DNA of 64,000 bases from Wuchereria bancrofti (Eukaryota > Nematoda > Chromadorea > Rhabditida > Onchocercidae). Position numbers and translations under genes: made by a program. The DNA is taken from NCBI GenBank assembly GCA_005281725.1, contig SSBO01000012.1, forward strand, positions 6,761,177 to 6,825,176, given 5' to 3'. Every line of letters starts with the position of its first letter. Position 1 is the stretch's first letter. A model generated the notes under the pieces. It made no database searches and was not told the origin of the DNA. It saw only the letters and a list, made by a program, of their open reading frames with translations. Below, piece after piece: positions 38,201-49,903 of the stretch.

Positions 38201-40730
38201 ATGTATCTATTACCAGAAGCTGAGCAAACGTATTTGAAGCAACCGATCCCACCCCATCCACCACAGCTTGCGCAGTTTCATACTCCTCAGGGTAATTATG
38301 CTTGATTTGAATCAGATCGTGAAGCTATTTTTGCGGGTTAGTTAGAATTTCTATAACTTTGTGTTGCATGAGATAAAAGGCATTCTTTTCATCGTTATTT
38401 TCCAGGTCCAATTAAAATCCGGAAATCACGGCTTTCAATGTTGAAAACAGGAATGCAACGGTTAAGTGAGTTTTATTTAGTTTTCTTTTTTGGCTGGAAT
38501 TTTAAAGCATAAGTTATAAGAAAACCTTATATTGGTTTTTATATTTTTTATTATTTGCTTTAAAAAGGGTCGAAATCACTTTTAACTTGAAATTTATGTT
38601 TAAGCGGAAGATCTCGAAAAAAGTGCTCCACGTCCACGATCACCGCATATGGATAATGAAGAACCTATTGAAATGGCCCATTATCCGGCCGGGCATGCTC
38701 CGGAACCCGGTATTGTCCCACCAATTGAGCGAGCGGACTTTCCAGCGCCACCATACCCTTATGCACTGGACGGTTTGTTTTCCTATTGAATGAGTAGTGA
38801 CGATTTTTTTTTTCTTTTTTTTTTGAAGATTTGTTAAGAGCTAGTAACAGTTCGACGATGACAAAGTTTTTGTTATAGCTGAAAAAGTCGTTGTTCTCGA
38901 GTAAGAAGTTTAGTAATAAAGTCTAAACTGATGTCTAGGACAAGTATCTAGGAGGAAAACTGAAATTGATTAGCTGTGACTTTTGCAGAGTTTTTTTGTG
39001 TGAAATAGAAGACATTGTTTTTTCTGTTTCTTCTCGGAGCTCAGGGAAATGTTCACAACTTTGCATTTGCTTAAGTACTTACGTTTGAACCGTTAAATTT
39101 TGTTTGTGCTGACTGTGGTTTTTTTTTTTTTTTTCCTATTAAAAAATATGTTCTGAATCTGAATCGATCCTGCCAAGATATAAGGAAAATACACTTTTTA
39201 ATACTTACTAAGTTTTGACTGAGTGGAAGCAATTTCCATTGATTGTTTCTACTGGTTTTTAGTTAAATACCCCGTTTAAGATGTTAAGCGCCACCTTTCA
39301 TGGTCATCTGTTGAAAATGATGATGACGAAGATGATTATGATGAATCAAGTCGAATTAATGACGAGAAGTTACGGCGAGCAGTGGAGCAGTTAGATACTT
39401 ATGACAAAGATTCGTCAATTGCTCGTGTTATTAAGCAGAATCTCGAAGAAGTGCATAAAAAACAAAGGTTATTTTTCCACATAGGTTTGCTTAAAGTTAC
39501 TTCGTTTGTAATTTATCATGTTAGAATCCGTCCATATTCCTTTTCTTATCTACACACAATGATTTATCTTGGTATTTTTGATGAATTTTCTTGTGTTTCC
39601 ACACTGTATTGACAAACAGATATGGCTAGAAAAGGTTATTTATTGCTGTGCTTTCCTATTTTTCTTAATAACCGCATGCTCCATATCATTATCATTTCAG
39701 ATTGCCTCTGCACTGGGATCCAAGAAATGCAAGCCGTACACCATCTGCCAAGAAGATGCCTCACTTGCGATTTCGTTATGACACCCCAGTAAATGCATGT
39801 ATGCTTATGTTTACAAGCGCTTTTTCTAGTTTTAGTCTGTTATAAACTAAACAAAAAACTTTTTTCTACAAACTCGTTTTTGAGAAATTCATAAGTTGTT
39901 TAGCTCCTTCTCGTCATGTGAATCGACCGAAACCGTGGGTTTATTGGCAGAGACAAACAGATAAAGCGGCGACAACATCAATACCATTTTTCCACATTCC
40001 GAGGTCATACGTCGAAATGACTGGTCGATCAGCTACGTTACCGGATGGTTATCATTATGGTCAAAATGTTTCCTTAGATGTTCTCAGCACGACAATTAGC
40101 TCTCACTTTTCTGATCGTAAGCCTAAGTTTTTGAAATTAAGCTTTACCAGTTTTAGACCGACACTTACATTTGACGAATTTTGTTGGAAGATGTTTCCCA
40201 GACCTTATGTTTCCATATTCGCGATATAACTGAAATGTTTGCTTCTGAAACTTGGAGAATGAGCTCTCTTTATGTGTTTATTACCTGGGTTACAGACGAT
40301 GAGTTTCTATGAAAATCGTAAATCATCTTGGATTTTCTACAGGTTTTCAGTACAGGAAATCTAGCGATGTTTCTATTTTAGTCTCTAGGTTCTCCCTTAT
40401 TTTGTACCCATTGCAGAATCGCTGGTTGGACGTAGTGGTACTTTGCCAGATGACTATCGTACTTGTACCACAAACGGTGCTGGTACAGGTGGAAGTCGTG
40501 GTACTTTGAGAAGTTCATTGCCAGATATGAGTAAACCAGCAAAAATTTATCCGCTGAACGTTTTGCAAACATCTAACAAGAAATTACCAGATGATGTGGA
40601 TCGCGCACATCTAGAGCGGCATCTGAACAGAAACCAGTTTGAAGAGACATTTAACATGAGTCCTATTGAGTTCTATAAGTTACCGGAGTGGAAAAGAATT
40701 AATTTGAAACGAAAAGCGAAACTCTTCTAA
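35238..40730 (+). CDS. unc-115: UNC-115 / abLIM actin-binding LIM protein with villin headpiece
   Basis: Twelve exons: 35238-35241, 35702-35797, 36689-36895, 37075-37295, 37537-37680, 38129-38291, 38406-38465, 38605-38772, 39281-39467, 39701-39798, 39904-40116, 40417-40730. They sum to 1875 nt, 624 aa, with all phases consistent. abLIM proteins bind F-actin; C. elegans UNC-115 acts in axon guidance and lamellipodia downstream of Rac. LIM1 is at residues 5-58 (C5xxC8...H26xxC29xxC32xxC35), LIM2 at about 104-155 (CASCG...WHVWCFKC) and LIM3 at about 162-220 (CYECD...FHPTCARC...WHPGCEH). A Pro-rich linker (ITPPMQPSPP) lies between LIM1 and LIM2. Conserved TPVNASPSRHVNRPKP lies in the middle. The headpiece is the last 60 residues, ending YKLPEWKRINLKRKAKLF. 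Three LIMs rather than the vertebrate four matches UNC-115. Exon 1 encodes only ATG G. Confidence 0.96.
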
Positions 40731-43379
40731 AGTTTTTATTCAGTAACCAGTGATAGGGTTTTTTCTGTTCCAGAAAGAGTTATGAAATTCTTGTTTTTTC
40801 TTAGACTTTTGGATTACAGCACTAGACAAATGTGGCCGTTCATTAAAAATCACTGATTTTTTTTCGTGTGGTGAGTGCATTTCACGTGTTCCTGAGGGTT
40901 GCTATGCCAGTTTTGGTTTTATAATATCAGTTAGTTTGGATTCTGTAACTTGACCGACTTTTTCCGAAATTCAAAATCATTGGAGCAGTGACTACATTTT
41001 TATTCATGCTTTGTTAAAATTAAATAATTTTTGAGTTGTTATATATTGTTTTAATTCAGAAAACTTGCTTTAATTCAGAATTGTTGTTTGCTTCTTCATT
41101 CTATAGAATTCTGATTTCTTTGCGCACTGGTTTTGATGTATATCATTAGCTTAAGAAAATGGTTGAAAAATGTGTCCTTTCTGTTAATTTTCTCTGAAGT
41201 GGTTGAGATTGTCATGTGAAACACGTGTAGCGATGAAGTACAGCGGGTCATCTCAAACTTCCATCAGGAAGTCGGAATCAGCAGGGATGGCGAACACACC
41301 ATCAAGTAATGTTCAGAGTACCTATGATTATTATTTTAATTTTGTCAAGAAATGTTTCACGATTGATGTCGGGGGCAGGTCCGCTTATTGCTCGTCTGAC
41401 TTGATTACATACTGTTACTTTGAAAAGTTGTTTTTCGAACCAGTGCAGTCGTTATTGCTGATGCTTCTGTTATTTAAGTCGTTCTATTATAACTATTTCA
41501 GTTCAGTTTCGTGAAATATTTCCCACTTTTTATTAGTGCATACACCATTTTTGAAGTTTCTTGAAAAGTGATAGAGCATAGCTTTTGCTGAGGAAACAGT
41601 TGTCCAGAAGCCCAGAGGTCCAAGAAATGTTTGGTTGTCCATGGCACCACTCAGTTTCAAGCGCATTATTTAGTTTCTGTAAAGCTTTATGCGCTTGCTT
41701 TTATATATGTGGCAGGGGATTTCAAAAGTGTAGTTAAGGTAACAAAATTGTAAAACCGATGGGCTTTTGTCTTTTACGATACCATTCACTGTTCTTGCTT
41801 TTGCCGCAAAACGTAACACCATTATTGCTCAGAAATTCTTCAGCACAATTGGAGAGTGGAATATATCATATGATGCAACTGTTAGTTTCCAGGAGATTGA
41901 AAGGGAAGAGAAAGTTGTGCAGGGGTTAACAAATGCAGTGGTCGATTTATTGAAGGATAGATAGGAAACAGCTTCTTTATTCTGTTCAGCCTTTTTTATT
42001 AGATTTTGGGAGCTTTTAGAGCTTTGAAAAGTATGAAAATTAAAAAATGTCAGGTGGTAGTAGGGAGTAGATTCTTACAAACTATATTTTGTCGAGCTTG
42101 CTGTGATTTTGTTTCCGTTTGTGTGCTTTTTTGCCTCTCTGTCATTGGTATTTAATTCATATACGTTCCACATGCCAAGTATTTGCGCTTTGAAAAAACA
42201 ATGCCGTTTGCTGTAATATGGTGATCATCTATGAAATAAGGTTGTGCATTCTAATTCTTCCAAATTTGGGAAAGCGAGTAATGCTGCACACCCGAACCCA
42301 TTTTCATTATAATTTTTTTCAAAAGGAATGCAGAGGTTGAGGGAGTTTCCACTAACTATTGGGATTTCAGAATGAAGCGTGCTTGAGTTTAGCTCATCGA
42401 GTGTTTTAGCCGCAAAAGACAGCTTGAAGGGGTTGAGTCAGTATTACAATGGGTGCGTACCGCGAAGTGAAACTAATTGCTTGCTTTATAATCGAACTGC
42501 AAAGGCCTTCGTGTCAATCCAGGATAGGCAGTGAGGAGTTGATTTTCATGAGATATGGTCATGCATTTAGGTTGGAATTGGGGTTTTCTTATCATCCACT
42601 TATATGCAAGATAACTAAAAGGAAGTCGGACGGGATATTTTTCAAGGAAATTCTAATCTTCAGGGATGTTGAAGAGCTTCGGAAGTTAGGGGAGCGCATA
42701 GGCTTCTCCAGATTACCTCGGAACTAGCTGCAAACTAAGCCAGTATTGTATTCAATGATAATCTGGAACGGATCTTCAAATCCCATGGCATTGCTGTATA
42801 TAGCACGGGTCCTTAGATGTTTTACAGTGACTTATTCTTCCCTAATTTCTTTGAAACCTGTTTCGTCCCCTTCCATCATCCTCATTTCATCAAAACTCTA
42901 ACCTATAACTTCGTTCTTTGGCAAGGATGTACAGGTTTCGAGTTCTTTTATGATGACAGGTAAACATCGTGAATTACCAGACTTTGGAGGAACTTTTGTC
43001 ATGTGAATTACCACCGGAGGAAGGAATAAAATTCATTCCCACTTGATATGATTTCAATTTTTCACCTATTTCTCACACGATTTATTTCTCTCTGCTTGCA
43101 TATAAAACAGGTATGTGATGGTTCGTCAACAGATTAATCAGCAAATCCTGCGAAAATTTTTGTGAACAAGCACAATTTTACCGATAAGGCCATCATGAAG
43201 AAATTTTCATGAGCAGCAAGAAAAATTTTCACCGTCAAAGAATAACTCGAGAATTTGCAAATAATCCACATCTCCTTTCAAATATTCCTGTGTTAGCACT
43301 GAATCTGCTCATAATGTAAAATGTAACTTTTGGTACTGTCTGCAGTATGTCTTGGGACTTTTGCGGACCAACTTTTTAA

Positions 43380-43739
43380 ATGGAACTCCTGTCCTATCCG
43401 GCAATCGTTTTCATGAAAATCACTATTTCTCATGAAAATCTCGATATTTCTCAAAACCCAACTCTCAAGGCCACTGAAAACATCTCCCCCAATAAATATG
43501 CATCTGACGAAGTGGTGGATGCATTGTTACCAAGATCATGTAAAATACAAACCATTTGCTCAGTAGATCGGAACAATTTATTTCACACCGGTGAAAACTA
43601 CCGGGAAAGCACTTACAGCTTAAAAATGTTACTGACAGAATACTCCGGGAACCAAAAAAAAGAATTTAAGCAGAGTGAAGCAAAAGTTCATAGGATCTTC
43701 GAGAACTCCAGTCAATCCCATTATTTCAAGAAATATTAA
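43380..43739 (+). CDS. Unrecognised 119-codon ORF
   Basis: It is among the longest open frames outside recognised genes: it starts MELLSYPAIV and ends SHYFKKY, polar and Lys/Ser/Asn-rich after residue 15. It has no signal peptide and no known motif. No convincing donor or acceptor links it to neighbours. It may be chance in a GC-richer patch. Confidence 0.2.
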   Translation: MELLSYPAIVFMKITISHENLDISQNPTLKATENISPNKYASDEVVDALLPRSCKIQTICSVDRNNLFHTGENYRESTYSLKMLLTEYSGNQKKEFKQSEAKVHRIFENSSQSHYFKKY

Positions 43740-43930
43740 ACCATTTTCATCGAAATAATGCAGCAAATCTTTGCTCTGAATCCTCTAGATTTTGATAACG
43801 AACTTTTAATTTATACACTCATTGTCAAAAGTTCAAAACAATACCCTAAAAAACGTTCAGTGATTTGATGAAAACAAACTTTATTGGTTTAAAGATGATT
43901 TATAAAAAGCAGCAATGAAAGGCAAGCGAC

Positions 43931-44200
43931 ATGGAACGAAATGAGACAAGTACACCACTTCCCGCCTCCAAAGGAATAACGAACAACAAGAACATCAAAT
44001 TTCAAATAGATATTTGAATGACTGATAATTCGAATCGAGTCATTGATGGAAGTACTGTTGAAAACGAGCTATTACGTTCTATGAAGCAAGTGCAAATGAG
44101 ACGAATAAATTATCCTTTGTACAGAAGTCGAAAGACTGCTGCACATTTGTTACATCCACTACCAAAATCTTATTTTTATAACGACACATTTGGACACTGA
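43931..44200 (+). pseudogene. Unrecognised frame split by one in-frame TGA
   Basis: An ATG at 43931 opens 28 codons (MERNETSTPLPASKG start), stops at TGA 44015-44017, and resumes in the same frame with ATG 44018 for 60 codons to 44200. The second part, with RRINYPLYRSRKTAAHLLHP, looks protein-like. No family is recognised. It may be a pseudogene, a small ORF starting at 44018, or chance. Confidence 0.25.
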
Positions 44201-44965
44201 ACTTGCGCAAAATATATTTTCATCGAAGATTCGAAATATCACAAGACAGTCTTGAGATACGCTCTAACGACCCACAATAGCTATTGCGAGTAGCCAAACA
44301 ATTCGTGCATTTCGCTGAACCAAGCAGGAATGAGGACAAAGCTTTTAGGTGCACCAGTCCAAATTTCGATTCAAAAGTTATCGTTCCTGCCACAACTTCC
44401 CATCGCTAAAGAACCAATTTTAGTACTAGATGGCTTCTTCAAAACTTCAGCTTGCAACTGAATTCAGTCCTTCCTTCCTGAGAAACTACGTTTATATTCC
44501 TGAAAATGAATTCAAACTGACTTTTAGGGTCCACTGAATTTTTGGCTGTTTGTTAATGTTCAGTAATAAAAGTGGGAAACTCAAATATCAATAAAGAAGT
44601 GGGAACCTGACAAGAAACCTACATTCACTTTTTAAAGAAGAATAAAACCAATATCACGAAATAAGTGGTTAAAAAGCACTTCCAATTTAAATTACATCCT
44701 GCTTAAATGCTATATTTTACGAAACATTCACAGATGCACTAAAACTTCCAAGTACTTATTGTTTTAAGGCGTATCGAAAACGAATACTTGAAACCGAACC
44801 ACTCCAGTTGAAATATCAAAATCTTTTAACTGCATATATGTGCATTAAAATTAAAAAAAAACCATCGACAATTGATTTAATATTGATTTAAAATTATTTA
44901 AGCAAATAAAGACAGATTCCTATTAAACACAAGCAGTGAAGACGCGATCCTTGATAACGAAAAGA

Positions 44966-47009
44966 TTAAGCGGGAAGCTCCAGATTTTTGTATCCTCGAA
45001 TCACTAAATAAGATAAACAAGTTAAATATACTGAAAGCCAAAAAAAATACCGAAATGCAAGATGAAAATTCACGGTGAAATTTCGGAAAATGTAACAGAT
45101 AAGGGATAAAAAGCAAAAAAGAAACGGAACAAATTCATGCAAAACTATGTTTAGTAAAAATAAAATTGAAAAAGATTTGTCAAAGAAGCTAACTTTGAAA
45201 TATTACCTCGTGTAACATACAGATAGAAAAAGTCGACGTAAAGTACAGTTTGTACAACACCAGCAATAGTTGCAATAGGATCGAAAAATTCTTCAGTGTA
45301 ATAACGATATATCCAGTTCAAGATATATAAGGCGCGATATGTCCCCAATGCAAATAAATAATGAGCAGTAATTGTTTCCGCACTCCCAGTACGTGAAAGC
45401 ATGAATAACTGAGGCATGATGGCAACTGCTTCCAAATATATGGAGAACGACCAGGCAATCTAGTTAACAAAAAATAATAATGATGAATAAAACAATTATA
45501 AAAATATTTCGTTTAACGTTTCTACTTATCTTAGAGATGGCCAACAAAATCCGGTTCAGCATCCATTAGATTTCATTATTTATCGAACGATATATCGCTG
45601 GCATAACGTTCATTAAAAATTATAATCTAAATACTACTGGTAGCATAGTATGAGGAAAAACCTCACCAATGAATGATGATGACACGCAACACTTACTATT
45701 ATTTTTTGGGAATGTAATTGATAAAACCCACAAAGGTTACTTTTTTGGCTTTACTATTTTGATTACATTGGTTTTATTACTAGTAATCATTGTATTTCTT
45801 GATTTCAACTGATACCGTATATATCTCAACTTCATCCTATTCAAGCTGAGAACATTCCTAATAATTCGCCAAAAATTATTAGTTCTTTGGCCCACTGCCC
45901 CCTCTCTGCAACCCTAAAATCAGATCTAATTAGTGAGGAAAGTTTCGAAATTAAACTTAACTTCAAGAAATTAAATGCTATTCAAAATAAATTCAAAACT
46001 GCTGCATGAAAAACAGGTGCAATTTTGAAATACATTTTCTGAAACACCAAGAAAACACAATTCACCTCCATGAATGAAAACTGATGGTTGATGAGAAAAG
46101 CAAGTATTGCTGCCGGAATAATCAAGAATTCAATCCGAAATGTATCGTGACTCCTGAAATGGGGTGAAAAAATAGTTTGAATTAACTTATGCAGATAAAA
46201 TCTGGACAAAATTCTTAAACGATTAGAAGCAAAGCAAACACCTAATAAAAAAAGAGAACAAAAAATCACAACTTCCGGAACAACATTATGGAAACGTGCT
46301 AGATTTTTCATTCACAAACAAGACATCACTGATTTCAACAATATTCAATCAAAATTACAGAATTTTTCTCAAAGAAAGCAAATCCTACCGATCATAAGTC
46401 GCTGTGAACTTGAAAAACATCAGATAGACTGTTCCATATGAAGATACAAGGAAAAAGATCTGAAAACATGCAGTCTGCCAGCAAACGATTTTGACGATCT
46501 TACTGATGATAATCAGAAATAAAAAATTTAAAAGAAATGCTTTAGAAGGAAATAGAGTTTAAAACAAAAAAGGGACTTCACCAATCATTTAAAAAATAGA
46601 TATTATCCATTACTTAGGCATAATAATTACTTTTACTAACAATCCTAATACATTTGAATGCAAAATGTACCGCCAATAATCAAACCTGCATACCTTCATA
46701 ATAGTATTATATGATGAAATGAAATGGAAGAGATCTAAATAACGCGATGTGAAAACGAATGCAAATAAAAGCTGTGATTTCCCAGAAAGTCCTGAAATTA
46801 TCTTGTTTCTTTTGATGCACAGCAACACCAAAAGTATATAGCATCTTGATAAAGTGATATGAAAATTTTTCGATTACATTAAAGATTTCTCATTTACAAA
46901 GTTATTAAATTTACAAACCTGCACAAGAGCGTGTTTTCCATATTTTTACAATTAGTATTAGAATAGCAATAAGATGAGAAGAATCACCCGCAAAACGAAA
47001 TATATTCAT
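44966..47009 (-). CDS. erd-2: ER lumen protein-retaining (KDEL) receptor
   Basis: Six exons, 47009-46919, 46791-46694, 46459-46389, 46153-46066, 45459-45207 and 45003-44966, sum to 639 nt, exactly 212 aa as in human KDELR2. The seven-helix membrane receptor binds KDEL/HDEL signals in the acidic Golgi and returns ER chaperones in COPI vesicles. Near-invariant blocks are present: [13 protein letters not shown] at the start, [102 protein letters not shown]. The C-terminal tail [12 protein letters not shown] parallels human VLKGKKLSLPA. Every junction is phase-consistent. Nothing is truncated. Three or four short introns and one of 0.6 kb separate the exons. Confidence 0.97.
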
Positions 47010-49903
47010 TTCAGTCAGATAATAAAATTTGTTATATGGAATATGAGAACTCTCTGCACAGGTTATCTATCGACACTCTGCTTTACACCTGACAATTGCG
47101 ATTCCTAATTTATAGAAAAATGTGAATCAATAATTCAAACACAACAGTAATTATTTAAAGCGCCAATAGTGATTACACCGGAATAACATATATATTCTGG
47201 AATACACTAAAAATAAAAGAATTAAATAACCTAAACAGAATAAAAGATCAATAGATGTTTGTGTGCTACTTAACACTCCACAGAAACAAATAATGCTGAC
47301 AAAGGCATCCATCCTACCTGAACGAACAAGATACCTAAAAGAAGCAATCATTTTTACCCCTCGAAGAAAACGACAACACAACATCAGTTCACAGTCCAAA
47401 AAATCCAACACCAGTCCTATCAAATCTCCAAATCATACCGAGGAAAGAATGCAAAATTTAAATCCCGATAACTTAAAGGAAACATTGTGACTGCATTTCC
47501 AGATTATCTGGATTACTTATCCTAGCTCGTTGGTTACAGCAGTCTGTCGGAATGATGGTGGTTTAAAATTCTTAAAAATATTTTAAATCTTAAAATAAAA
47601 AAAAATGTCGATTTCAAAACGAAGCGTTAACGGTACACGGAAGTGTCAGAAATATGAAAGGGTTATAATAAGTCATCGGAAAAAGAGGCTGCAGCAAAGA
47701 TAGCATACGGCTTTCTTTCACTTCTGTTTGATAAATCCAAGTTTGAAAGCAAACTAAACTGCAATCAATTTTCAAACTGCAAACTGAATTTCTCGTTTCT
47801 GAATGATTGGCAATCATAAATCATCTTAAGACAAATCTCCAATTTTAGCATAACAAATATAGATCCATGGATTTTACCAACTATATAAGTATAGCAACGA
47901 AAAAAATGCATAATACTGAAATTTGTGCAGTTCGACTTACTACAATCATTAAACAGTGCATGAATTATTATTGAAGGATGCAGCAGAAACGCTTATAGCT
48001 GAAGACAGGTAGATAGGTGACACAATCTTGACTACCACAAAATAAAGACAAGGCCAAGACCGTAACAATCATCAGTCCCGTAACCAGCACGATAACGCGC
48101 CATTCAACATAGAAGGCAACGGTCACATTGCAACAACAGCGGGAGGGATACCAAGATGGTCAATTACAAACCATTCTACCTACACCACTGGGATTCGTCA
48201 TTGACTCAAGGTGACGATTACATGCTCCTTTTCACTTTATGTCAATGTTTCCGATTCTTTTTTATGCATACCTATATCTCATTTTTAAGTTTTATATAGC
48301 CTATTTAAAATGCACATAAAATATAAAGAGACACATAAAATTTGAGGGCTACCAATCGACAAATCTTTTCAAGCGTTATGTTCCACTGTCCAAACCTCTG
48401 ATCCTTATTTCAAGGCAATAAACATAATGAAATAAACGGCATTATTCATATGGCTATTTAGATTCCATCAGGAATTATAAAAAACAAAAGAGAACCATAA
48501 AGTGACAATTTACACAGAAGACATGGCAACTTTCAACCCTGTGGAATAGTTTATCAGAAACAGAAATCTGTATTTTTGAAATTTTCAAAGGTTAACAGCG
48601 TTGTATCTAAGTGTACGGGTAGGTAGGAATGCATATAACCATCCTTAGAGAGTAACTATGAAAATAATGTTCTTAAACTGTAAAAATTCAGGATAGTCAT
48701 GAAAACACTGAGGAAAATGTAGTTGATGGTATACATTCTGCTGCATAGGTCATAAAATGTTATTTCAGATGTCACATGATTTTTTAGATCTATAAAAGTC
48801 GGAGAGCAAATACCTGCAAAAATGTTATGGATTATCTGTGTTTGGTCAACGAATGGAGGTACACATGGTATTGACCTGAAGCGTCGTATTCTGTGCCACT
48901 TCATACACAAAAAAATTCTTTCAATTCTCGTTTGGTATGTATAAGTTAGATGAATTAAGGAAAATTAAGTCAGATGAAGACTCGTAAACTGAAAACAGAA
49001 AAGAGAAAAATGTTTTGGAAAGACATGTGGTAAGTTACGAAATCTAATTCGTTGAAGTTAATTTCAATATTCATCTTGAGATAAATCTGCCTAATAATAA
49101 GCTTAATGTCTGTAGGAATTAAAGCAGTGAATTACACAGTGCCATCTCTAGAAAGTAACAATTACATCACTCTGAAGAGTTGGTCGATTTTCTTCCAGTT
49201 CGTTGAAATCAAATTCCGGAATAAGTTGTAGTTTAAAATCGACAGTGTTTTGATGAAAACGCTCTGTCTGTGCTTATCACTTATTGTGTCTCACCACTCT
49301 ATTTATACTAAGTTCTCACAGCTAACCTCAAAAATCGTCTTTTTTGGTTTGAATGAAATAACATGGATTGAATGGTCAATAATTTCTTGTCATTAGTATT
49401 TCTTCATTCACCCCATCTAAAGTATGTTTGTTTTAGTTTACCTGACATTCTGCTTACTTGGTTTGAACCGTACCAGAAATATTTTTATTGCACGGAAAGA
49501 TAACAAAACAATTGCCATTTAAAAGTTCTTTTCAGTGTTCACTAAAACTTAAGAACTGAAAATAGCTCTAATACATACACTCCGCAACATATATAGGAGC
49601 TATTTAATTTAAATCCATTGTCAAACTTTAGATATTTGTTTGAAGATGACATATAATGGCTATTTCTTAGCAGTGTGACTGGAACATGATAATGATTGTT
49701 GGATATATTTTGAAGTTGCGCGCGAGAATATAAGTCTTAGAACGAGTGTTGTTTGGTGAAGCGCCAAGTTGTCAGCTGATTTTTCAGTATACTCTGGAAG
49801 GCCTATGTGAGTGTGTGTCTTTGCTGGAGGGAAGGGCGCGTTGTGTTTTGTTTACATTTTTCTCCAAATTCTATGAATATAATCCCTTCCATGGATGGTG
49901 GCC
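47010..49903. other. Divergent intergenic region between KDEL receptor and Unkempt
   Basis: About 2.9 kb. Overlapping ORFs on opposite strands at 47151-47423 (-) and 47263-47490 (+) are unrecognised and probably chance. The region must hold both 5' ends, but no promoter motif is clear. The rest shows nothing supportable. Confidence 0.5.

Larger units (their letters stand above)
40731..44965. other. Long interval between unc-115 and the KDEL receptor
   Basis: The first few hundred bases are probably unc-115 3'UTR. Plus ORFs at 41203-41514, 41767-41964 and 42449-42727 are unrecognised. A 119-codon plus ORF at 43380-43739 and a broken frame at 43931-44200 are listed separately. Confidence 0.5.

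Noticed and set aside
47151..47490. Hydrophobic minus ORF and Lys-rich plus ORF overlapping
   Set aside because: They are mirror images of one sequence (a hydrophobic strand opposite a polar strand), match no family, and lie upstream of a complete KDEL receptor.
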